Source of the DNA: a virus
IMG/VR virus record: IMGVR_UViG_3300020183_000490
Coordinates: 1-22,908 of that record
Length of the DNA stretch: 22,908 nucleotides
Strand: one strand, 5' to 3'
The position numbers and the translations under genes are program-made. Shown here in pieces: positions 9,425 to 16,221 of the stretch. Below the pieces are notes generated by a model. It saw only the letters and a program-made list of their open reading frames with translations, was not told where the DNA came from and did no database searches. Position 1 is the stretch's first letter, and every line of letters begins with the position of its first letter.

Positions 9425-9432
9425 TATTTATC
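9425..9432 (-). promoter_or_regulatory. Late promoter motif GATAAATA before the 847-aa tail gene
   Basis: The minus strand reads GGATAAATATG here. The motif GATAAATA contains the TAA stop of the upstream 1261-aa gene (GGA TAA ATA). It lies 21 bases before the ATG of the 847-aa gene, with a strong ribosome-binding site in between. Confidence 0.5.
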
Positions 9433-12400
9433 CCACAAGTCGCTGCATAACTATGTTTGCAAGGGTACTATTTGATTCATAATAATTTTGGTGAATCTGC
9501 TGCACACCTCCTGACATTTTTGCCATTGCAACTTGTGCGGGTGGTTGTTGATTTATAATCATGATCTGCCCACCAGAATAATTCTGATCCTGTTTTAAAT
9601 AAGTAGCAATCTCAGATGTATTTTTTTCTGGATTGCTGTTTTTCTTATCTAGCATCGCACCATATCCTGTTGGTCTTCCAAACATATCGTACTGACCAGT
9701 AAATCCTTTCCCAGGTGGAAGATTCATTTGTTTTTTAACTCTTTCCAACTCAACTTGTTTCATATATGGATGTTCTTGTAAGGACGAACCAGTTCCTTTA
9801 AAGAAATTACTAAACAATCCAGCTATCTGTCGAGTTTTTTCTGCATCAAATACAAATCCATCGGTGTCTGTGCTAATCAACTCTGGTCCTTTTTCTCCAG
9901 TTAAATATGTTTTACCTTTTTTTATTGAACCACCATTTTCTCTTCCTGGTATTAAATTTGAGAGTGCATCCAATCCCAGTTGTACTGGGTTCTTCTGATC
10001 AGGTTGAACTTGAATAGAGGAGGGACCCATAACGTCCTCAACCATCTCAGCTTTTTCTTTTTCTTTATCATAAACGTTTTTGGTAACTTCTTTACCATCC
10101 ATAAAATATCTTCCACCTTCTCTTTCTGTAAAAGTTTTATCATTGATTTTAGTAGAACTAATTACTTTAGGTGCTGCTCCTGGGGGTGGTGGTGCTGTTC
10201 CATCGTAGTTTTCTATCGTTAACCCAGGAACTTTTCCAGCAGCAATATCTTTCAGTTTAAGTGAACCTTTTAATAAAGGTTCTGGATCAACATGTTGTCC
10301 ATTTACTATCACTTCAAAATGAAGATGTGCAACTGTACTAATACTATCCTTCTCAGTTAGTACCCCCAATTTTTGTCCTGCTTTAACTTTATCACCTACT
10401 TTAACAGATGGGATTACATGCAAATATCTTGTCTCCATTCCATTATCATGTTTAACATAAACACCCTTACTAACTCCACCACCAGGAAGATCAGCAACCT
10501 CAATAATAGCTGATACAGTTCCAGGTAAAGCAGCACTAAATTTCATACCAGCAGGACCAACAATATCTCTACCCAGATGTTTTCTGTCCATTTTACCAGT
10601 TCTCCCCATTCTAGGAGCACCAAACTTTGCTCCAGGGTAATCTTGCATATCACCTTCTTCCATGGGATTAACAATGTTTCCTTTTAAATCACCAGCGACA
10701 ACCGTTCCATCATATTGATCTGGTCCAGGATTTGGATTTCCGCTTTTAATCTGTTCTAATAATTGCTGGAACCTACCTCCTGGATCCAGCATCTTCAAAA
10801 GTTTTTCGGAAAACTTTTCTGGGTTTTGTTCTTCCAATAAAGACCTTTCCATTTCAGATAGTTCTTCTTCTGGGGTTTTTGTTTTTCTTTTGTTTATAAT
10901 TTCTTTTAAAGAAGGAATCGTTCCGCCAGAATCACTCTGCACCAGAATGTTTGGTTTGCCATATTTTTTAATCAACGGAGATGCCAACTGTTTAATCACG
11001 GGAGTTATTGAAGCAGCAGCAGGTCCAGATTGATTAAGGAATCCAACAGTAGCACCAAGAAGAGTTCTTGCTATTGTAGATTCTTGATTATATAACTCTT
11101 GGTTGTCTTTATTGTTTTTGTTTACAACTAATTCTGTACCATGCAATATTGCTGTACCTGGTTTTGTACTTTCGGTTCCTATTTCATATTGATCTGAACC
11201 AACACCTAAAGCTTCACTAAAAAATGCTGCGAAATGTTCATCTTTTGGAGCAGGAAGATTTGGTTCAATATTTTTTGTGTATGCAGCAACGTCAATATCA
11301 CGAAGGATATCAATTGCGGCAAACCCCCAACCAGCAACAGGTATGGCACTACCAAATGATAAGAACCCACCCTTGACATCACCCATTGCAATGCGTGCAA
11401 GTCCTTCTCCCAATCCATAGGCAGTAGAAATTCCAGGAACTAATTTAGCAGCAATTTTAACTGTTAATTTTTCTGCTCCCTCTTTACCAATTTTGCCAAC
11501 CAATGCCTTTTGAATAGCAGGACTCTTAAGTGCTCGCTGCAACACATCTTGCCCCGCTCCCCTAGTCACCCTGTCGGCGCTGCCGACAGCGCCAGCAACT
11601 GGGCGAGAAATACCACCAGCAAGGTTTCCTACTGGAGTTTTAGATAGAAATTTTGCTGCAACTTTAGGATTTGTTATTGCGGTTTTTACTACTTTTGAAC
11701 CAGGAATTTTTGCTAAAATTTTAGATCCAAATTTTTTCGCTGCTATTCTTCCCAAACGAGCAGCAGCTCTCCACTTTCTTGGCAATCTTTTCCACAACCA
11801 TCTTGCTAATCTCTTACCAAAGAATCTAATTAAGTTATTAATTAATCCGCCATTCCCTCTGGTATCTTTAAATCCTTCGGTGCCAGCAGCATCTTTTGTT
11901 TTTTCTAAATTACTTTCTGCAGTAATATTTTCTTGTTCATCTAATAAAGCTTTTTCTATTTCATTTTGTTTTCTATACTCATTTGCAAGAGCATCAATTT
12001 GATTAATCAGCATAGAATCTTGAGATTCTATACTTTGAAGCATTGATGATGTAGAGGCAAAATTTGCAGAAAGAATTTGATTCTGTTTTTGTATGGACTT
12101 ATCAATACTTTCAAAGGTTTTTTGTATTTGAGTTAAATTTTTTACAAGAAAATTATATATTTTTGCATTGGAAACATAAGAACTTGAATTTTGTTTTTCA
12201 GAACTATTATTTTTTCTTCTGTTTAAAATTTTCTGCAAATCTTCTTTAATAGAATCAGGTAAATCTTCTAATACCTCTTCATTAATTACTTCTTGCTTTG
12301 CTTCTTCTGCTTGATCTAAAGTATCTACAGCAACATTAACTTGTTCTTGTAATTCTTTTTCTTCTTCTTGTTCTAAAGCTTCATTACTAGGTTCACTTCG

Positions 12401-13213
12401 TATCTCTCCAAGTAAATTATCTAAATTCTGTCCATAAAGATCATCATTTTCTACCTCTTCCTCTTCAGGTTCTTCTGGTTCTTGATAGTACCCAGTATAA
12501 ACTGGGGGAACAGTGATTTCTCGCTGAGATGGAGTTAATTTTTTTACTAGTTTTAGAATTAGTTCAAGAATATTGGTGCGATATTTTTTAACCTCTTCAT
12601 AATCCTCGTAAACATCTAGTCCAGTAACCAAAAATAACCATTCTCTAACTGCAATTTTATCTTGACTACCTTTACTGTTACTATCTAACTTACCAGTAAA
12701 ATAAATTGCTCTATCAATATCTGATTTAAAATCCAAATCATAAAGTCCATTCTGTCCCCACATGTAACGTGGTTTAATATATTGTAATTCTGGATATAAT
12801 TTGGGATGATTTACTTTTCTTTTCAGTTTCTTTTCAAATTGTATTTCTTCTAGTCGCTTTTCAACTTCTGCTTCTTCAATTTTTTTATTAGTTTGTTCTC
12901 TAAAAGGTTTCTCAAGGAACTCTTCTACCAACCACTTTTGATATGCTTCATTATTATATGCACCACCATACTTATCATTCTCATTTATTTGAGGATACTT
13001 ACCCCATTTTTTAACGTTTTCAATTACTCTATCAGCATCAGCATCACTAAGTTTTACATAGGATGTATGTTGCTCACCACTCAACTCTGGAATTTTTCTA
13101 CCAGTTAGTTTACCTTTCAGACGCAACCAAGTTGCCTCGCCAACCCTATCAGCAGACCAATAAGGTTTTTTGGGATCTAGTATTCCTTCTGGTGCTGGTG
13201 CTGGATCTATCAT
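9428..13213 (-). CDS. Very large tail (tape-measure-like) protein with M23 peptidase domain
   Basis: This is a 1261-aa protein. The N-terminus (1-240) is soluble and charged, followed by an acidic stretch (245-330, many Glu) and a coiled coil (about 345-440). The tag GTEGFKDTRGN is at 444-454. A basic then Gly/Ala-rich amphipathic region follows (460-645), then YEIGT (676-680) and HGTELVV (691-697). The M23 metallopeptidase domain covers about 860-980, with zinc ligands His879 and Asp883 (KHLGRD) and His965 in HLHFEV, all intact. A GEKGPEL motif (1106-1112) is typical of tape-measure C-termini. M23 enzymes cut peptide cross-links of peptidoglycan. The ATG follows the stop of the gp26 frameshift frame directly (TAAATG). 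Position just after the assembly-chaperone gene is the classic place for a tape measure. Confidence 0.75.
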   Translation of the reverse strand: MIDPAPAPEGILDPKKPYWSADRVGEATWLRLKGKLTGRKIPELSGEQHTSYVKLSDADADRVIENVKKWGKYPQINENDKYGGAYNNEAYQKWLVEEFLEKPFREQTNKKIEEAEVEKRLEEIQFEKKLKRKVNHPKLYPELQYIKPRYMWGQNGLYDLDFKSDIDRAIYFTGKLDSNSKGSQDKIAVREWLFLVTGLDVYEDYEEVKKYRTNILELILKLVKKLTPSQREITVPPVYTGYYQEPEEPEEEEVENDDLYGQNLDNLLGEIRSEPSNEALEQEEEKELQEQVNVAVDTLDQAEEAKQEVINEEVLEDLPDSIKEDLQKILNRRKNNSSEKQNSSSYVSNAKIYNFLVKNLTQIQKTFESIDKSIQKQNQILSANFASTSSMLQSIESQDSMLINQIDALANEYRKQNEIEKALLDEQENITAESNLEKTKDAAGTEGFKDTRGNGGLINNLIRFFGKRLARWLWKRLPRKWRAAARLGRIAAKKFGSKILAKIPGSKVVKTAITNPKVAAKFLSKTPVGNLAGGISRPVAGAVGSADRVTRGAGQDVLQRALKSPAIQKALVGKIGKEGAEKLTVKIAAKLVPGISTAYGLGEGLARIAMGDVKGGFLSFGSAIPVAGWGFAAIDILRDIDVAAYTKNIEPNLPAPKDEHFAAFFSEALGVGSDQYEIGTESTKPGTAILHGTELVVNKNNKDNQELYNQESTIARTLLGATVGFLNQSGPAAASITPVIKQLASPLIKKYGKPNILVQSDSGGTIPSLKEIINKRKTKTPEEELSEMERSLLEEQNPEKFSEKLLKMLDPGGRFQQLLEQIKSGNPNPGPDQYDGTVVAGDLKGNIVNPMEEGDMQDYPGAKFGAPRMGRTGKMDRKHLGRDIVGPAGMKFSAALPGTVSAIIEVADLPGGGVSKGVYVKHDNGMETRYLHVIPSVKVGDKVKAGQKLGVLTEKDSISTVAHLHFEVIVNGQHVDPEPLLKGSLKLKDIAAGKVPGLTIENYDGTAPPPPGAAPKVISSTKINDKTFTEREGGRYFMDGKEVTKNVYDKEKEKAEMVEDVMGPSSIQVQPDQKNPVQLGLDALSNLIPGRENGGSIKKGKTYLTGEKGPELISTDTDGFVFDAEKTRQIAGLFSNFFKGTGSSLQEHPYMKQVELERVKKQMNLPPGKGFTGQYDMFGRPTGYGAMLDKKNSNPEKNTSEIATYLKQDQNYSGGQIMIINQQPPAQVAMAKMSGGVQQIHQNYYESNSTLANIVMQRLVG

Positions 13214-14106
13214 TTAACGTTTAGAAGCTTCTTGCTTTGCTTTTTCTTCTTGAATGTGCTGCATTAATAAGGATGTGTAAACCTCTCGTTCCCAAGGCAT
13301 CCAATTTTCAATTTCAGTCAAACTATATTTATGATACTGCATCAAAGCAAAGTTAGTTCTAAAATACCCCTCCAAACTATTTTGAAAGAGTGCTACGCGA
13401 AAAAAGATTGTAACCCTTCAATAGTATATGTTGATTCAACTCCAGTATTTGGATTAGTCACTTTAAATTCGTGCCTTAATTTTGGCATAGTTTCATAAAA
13501 ATTACTAATTTGTTCAAACTGTTTTGTAGTAAATGTTTCAATCCATGCCTTCAATTCTTTTTTCGTTACTGTAGTCATGTCCCAAACATTATCTCCTTGA
13601 TATACCTGGTCAATGCAATCAGCAACAAAATCAAATACTTCTTCTGTTTTAACATCCTTATTTAAAAATTCTGCTTCAATGAATCTATCCATACTAGGAT
13701 ACTTCATGATGATACCAATTGTATCATCAAGCATAATTTTATTTGTGTGACCTTCTGGTTTAAAAACTTCTACCGTGTTAATATCAATATCAGTTTCTAC
13801 TACTGTCTTACCATCATCAAGACAAGTAATATTCATACTAATAATTTCACCAACTGCTGCCGCTCTTATTTTTAAAAACAAATATTCTAAATCAAACGCG
13901 GGAAGTTCCTCTACTTTGATTCTAGAAAGAACACACCCCTTAATTAAATCTTTTACCGCTGCACTAATCTGTTTATCATCTTCAGATTCTAATGCTAATA
14001 GTAAAACCTTTTCTTCTTTAACTAAAAACGGTCTATACTTAACTGATTTGCCATTTGAAGGCAATTCCATCTCATAAGTTGGTACTCCAAGTTTAGGTAA
14101 TGCCAT
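13214..14106 (-). CDS. Predicted gp26 frameshift fusion (tail assembly chaperone, long form, 297 aa)
   Basis: A -1 shift at the heptamer at 13405-13399 would join 236 residues of gp26 to 61 residues read from 13399 to 13214. The extension begins RVALFQNSLEGYFRTNFALM and contains LTEIENWMPWEREVY, ending EEKAKQEASKR. The -1 frame opens only after a TGA about 18 bases before the slip site. It has no ATG with a ribosome-binding site before 13342, and its TAA touches the ATG of the 1261-aa gene. It may correspond to the small proteins annotated as gp51 in related phages, as a separate 42-aa product from the ATG at 13342. The arrangement equals that of G/GT tail chaperones in other long-tailed phages. 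The fusion is predicted, not proven. Confidence 0.6.
13393..14106 (-). CDS. 26: Baseplate hub assembly protein gp26-like
   Basis: This 237-aa protein from the ATG at 14106 begins MALPKLGVPTYEMELPSNGK, followed by VKYRPFLVKEEKVLLLA. That opening is characteristic of the T4 gp26-type baseplate assembly family in cyanophages (T4 gp26 is 208 aa). The frame can be read from a TTG at 14121, but the ATG fits the family start. It has mixed alpha/beta character and no membrane segments. In T4, gp26 acts in hub assembly with gp51 and gp28. Here it precedes the two huge tail proteins, as tail assembly chaperones precede tape measures. A late motif sits 26 bases upstream. The last codons contain a slippery heptamer, so the protein probably also exists in an extended form. 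Confidence 0.8.
   Translation of the reverse strand: MALPKLGVPTYEMELPSNGKSVKYRPFLVKEEKVLLLALESEDDKQISAAVKDLIKGCVLSRIKVEELPAFDLEYLFLKIRAAAVGEIISMNITCLDDGKTVVETDIDINTVEVFKPEGHTNKIMLDDTIGIIMKYPSMDRFIEAEFLNKDVKTEEVFDFVADCIDQVYQGDNVWDMTTVTKKELKAWIETFTTKQFEQISNFYETMPKLRHEFKVTNPNTGVESTYTIEGLQSFFA
13399..13405 (-). promoter_or_regulatory. Predicted programmed -1 ribosomal frameshift site (T TTT TTC)
   Basis: In the gp26 frame the minus strand reads TCT TTT TTC GCG TAG. The heptamer T TTT TTC fits the canonical X XXY YYZ pattern, letting both tRNAs re-pair after a one-base back-slip. A purine-rich, anti-SD-complementary element GAAGGG (13414-13419) lies 8 bases upstream of the heptamer, in the range known to stimulate -1 shifting in dnaX. 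Downstream, AAAATA and TATTTT could pair around an 11-base loop, but that stem is weak. Confidence 0.6.
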
Positions 14107-14131
14107 GTATTTTAAAATCAATTCGTAATAT

Positions 14132-14139
14132 TATTTATC
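14132..14139 (-). promoter_or_regulatory. Late promoter motif GATAAATA before gp26
   Basis: The minus strand reads GGATAAATAAT. The motif includes the TAA stop of the gp54 gene (GGA TAA ATA) and ends 25 bases before the gp26 ATG. It has the same geometry as the motifs at 5428 and 9425. Confidence 0.5.
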
Positions 14140-14941
14140 CAGTAAACGAAACAGGTATATTGTTGAAAATAACAGATTGTTTGGCATAATAAAAGTTTGC
14201 GCTCACCTTAGTAATTTGAGATGCCCCATAAGATAGCGGTACTGCGTCAATAGAATATGGAAAACAATCTTCTAAAATATATGTTGCAGATGCCCTTCCG
14301 TTCGGTGCATTTGCCGAGCGTTCTGTTTTTGTAATCTGAACATTACATTGATAAGATGATGGAAATTTTAATCTCACATTTCTACTTGGATTTCTAGCCG
14401 CTTCTGACTTAAGATTATCTAATGTTTTACCATTAACAAACTTAGGTAGATTGCTATATGAACTATCTGGATCTGGAGTAAACCCAGGTCTATCCGCAGA
14501 AAAAATATAACTGTGCCATACAGTTAAAAATTTCAATGGTATCATATTAGAATCACACATCCAAGATAATGTAAAGTCACTATACAATCTTGTGTGAGGA
14601 TAATATACTGTACCTTCTCCCAAAAGCCTGCCGTTAATTTGTCCAGTCGCAGCTTGAACATTGGGTAATTGAGCCTCATCACATAATACTTTTAATAAGT
14701 ATCCTCCATTAGAAGGAGTCCCAGTATCTGGATCTATTCCCAATCCTCGTTTTCCTGTATCTTTAAAAAACTTTGTAAGTTCGGACGTTCCTGCTCCAAA
14801 TTTAAATTCTACATCATATCCATTTGACATGGACATTCCACCTTGAGCAGCTATTCCCGATATAAAATTAGAAATTGAACTGGCTATTGGCACTCTAAAT
14901 ATAGATGAAGATGTATCTTTATTTATGGCATATTCTGGCAT
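14135..14941 (-). CDS. 54: Baseplate tail-tube initiator, gp54-like
   Basis: This 268-aa protein carries the tail-tube (gp19-type) fold signature: 'LCDEAQLPNVQAATGQINGR', a YYPHTRLYSDF strand and MIPLKFLTVWHSYIF. T4 gp54 and gp48 are both related to the tube protein gp19 and form the platform on which tube polymerisation starts. gp48 is separately recognisable on the plus strand, so this is best read as gp54 (T4 gp54 is 320 aa). The ATG at 14941 lies inside the first codons of gp4 on the opposite strand, so the two divergent genes overlap by 17 bases at their 5' ends. The minus-strand bases CTATAAAT at 14998-14991, within gp4, are a possible late promoter about 50 bases upstream. Confidence 0.75.
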   Translation of the reverse strand: MPEYAINKDTSSSIFRVPIASSISNFISGIAAQGGMSMSNGYDVEFKFGAGTSELTKFFKDTGKRGLGIDPDTGTPSNGGYLLKVLCDEAQLPNVQAATGQINGRLLGEGTVYYPHTRLYSDFTLSWMCDSNMIPLKFLTVWHSYIFSADRPGFTPDPDSSYSNLPKFVNGKTLDNLKSEAARNPSRNVRLKFPSSYQCNVQITKTERSANAPNGRASATYILEDCFPYSIDAVPLSYGASQITKVSANFYYAKQSVIFNNIPVSFTG

Positions 14942-15362
14942 TTACAAACCAGTAAATCCAAAAAAATATAAAGGAAATCCTACAAGAATAATTTATAGAT
15001 CTATGTGGGAAAGAAAATTATTTGTTTATTGTGATTTGACCGATAGTATTCTTGAGTGGGGGAGTGAGGAAATTATTATCCCGTATCGTTGCCCTACAGA
15101 TGGTAGAGTCCATCGTTATTATCCAGATGTTTACATAAAAGTTAAAAGTACATCTGGCGACTGCAAAAAATATCTGGTTGAAGTTAAACCAAAAAGACAG
15201 GTGCAGGGTCCTTCCCCAACCCCCAAAAGAAAAACTACTGCATGGAAGAGAGAGGTTTTAACCTTTATGAAGAACCAGGCAAAGTGGGAAGCAGCAAAAG
15301 ATTTCTGCGAGGATCGTCAAATGAAATTCATAATCTTAACAGAAGATCATTTAAAGGTATAA
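14925..15362 (+). CDS. 4: Head completion protein gp4
   Basis: This 145-aa protein begins MAYSGIYKPVNPKKYKGNPT, then RIIYRSMWERK, closely following T4 gp4 (150 aa), which is added to the full head before tail joining. It has a TnsA/PD-(D/E)XK-like arrangement: a Glu in SMWERK, 'EWGSEEIIIPY', the YYPDVY aspartate and a final VEVKP strand. An endonuclease-like core is therefore likely and could serve in processing DNA ends. The ATG is inside the start of the divergent gp54 gene, and no clear ribosome-binding site is visible. It heads a four-gene plus-strand run (gp4, the 285-aa protein, gp48, gp53) with gaps of 1 base or small overlaps. TATAAAAT at 14861-14868 is a weak candidate promoter element. 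Confidence 0.9.
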   Translation: MAYSGIYKPVNPKKYKGNPTRIIYRSMWERKLFVYCDLTDSILEWGSEEIIIPYRCPTDGRVHRYYPDVYIKVKSTSGDCKKYLVEVKPKRQVQGPSPTPKRKTTAWKREVLTFMKNQAKWEAAKDFCEDRQMKFIILTEDHLKV

Positions 15363-15363
15363 G

Positions 15364-16221
15364 ATGGCAAGGTCACAAGTAAAAAATAATCTAAAACCTA
15401 AAGATAATTTTAAAAATAATATTGATAAGTGGTCTAATTTAACTGGCAAAGAATTGCCAATAGAAGAATACACCAGAGATCAAATTCGTTCTCTTGCTGC
15501 TACTTATGGTATTAAAAACTATTCTAGTTTTACTCAACCTCAATTAGTAGAAAAATTATTAGAAATATTTGAAGTAGAAGCATCATCTTTTAAAACAATT
15601 TTTGAAACGATCAAAGAAAAAGCAGAAGGAAAATCTAGAAGCGTTTCTTGGTATAGAACAAATTTAAATTCCTTATCATCAAAATTTAAACGAGATCCAG
15701 AAAAAATAATTAAACAAGAATTACTAGACAGTTTAGATCGAGAACAATTTCACGATGAAAATTTGAGGGCAAGAAAAGTATATCAAGGGCATTTAATATT
15801 TTTTAAATACAAAGCAGAGACACAATCACTACCGTATTATGATAAATTTCCTTTAGTATATGTTCTTGCGGTTGCAGGTAAACATTTTTATGGTGCCAAT
15901 TTACATTATGTTGCACCGCAAAAAAGAATAATTATTGTACAAAAATTATTGAACGGAAGAATAGATATACCTAAGAAAATCATACATAAATATCTAAACG
16001 AACGGTGCGAAAGTTTTTTTCTTGATTTAGCGAAAGTAGAATGGGAGACAGCAGTGCTGTTGCCAGTTGAAGATTTTGTTTTAATGCGTGGTAGTGGAAA
16101 ATTTCCTTACGATAAAGAATTAGTTTGGGAAGAGATGAAGCAATACTACAACGACCGTCTCTTAGGAGATAGGATAGTTAAAGGAAAATCTAAATCTGAT
16201 GTTAACAGAGTCAAAAAATGA
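15364..16221 (+). CDS. T4-like phage conserved protein, possible DNA end protector (gp2-like)
   Basis: This 285-aa basic protein lies one base after gp4, with AAAGG before its ATG. Residues about 36-70 (YTRDQIRSLAATYGIKNYSS then FTQPQLVEKLLE) resemble a SAP-type DNA-binding helix-turn-helix. Residues 136-190 hold the strongest motif: ARKVYQGHLIFFKY, LPYYDKFPLVYVL and YGANLHYVAPQKR. I recognise this motif as recurring in T4-like phages but cannot tie it firmly to one product. T4 gp2, the DNA end protector, is of similar length (274 aa) and lies next to gene 4, so gp2-like is the best guess. The DNA-binding look fits that. The TGA overlaps the next ATG (ATGA). Confidence 0.55.
   Translation: MARSQVKNNLKPKDNFKNNIDKWSNLTGKELPIEEYTRDQIRSLAATYGIKNYSSFTQPQLVEKLLEIFEVEASSFKTIFETIKEKAEGKSRSVSWYRTNLNSLSSKFKRDPEKIIKQELLDSLDREQFHDENLRARKVYQGHLIFFKYKAETQSLPYYDKFPLVYVLAVAGKHFYGANLHYVAPQKRIIIVQKLLNGRIDIPKKIIHKYLNERCESFFLDLAKVEWETAVLLPVEDFVLMRGSGKFPYDKELVWEEMKQYYNDRLLGDRIVKGKSKSDVNRVKK

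Noticed and set aside
13214-13342. Independent 42-aa gene (gp51) from the ATG at 13342
   Set aside because: Possible, but the ATG falls in the middle of an apparently continuous domain and GGAGGGG lies about 24 bases away, too far to serve it. Frameshift fusion explains the whole open frame better.
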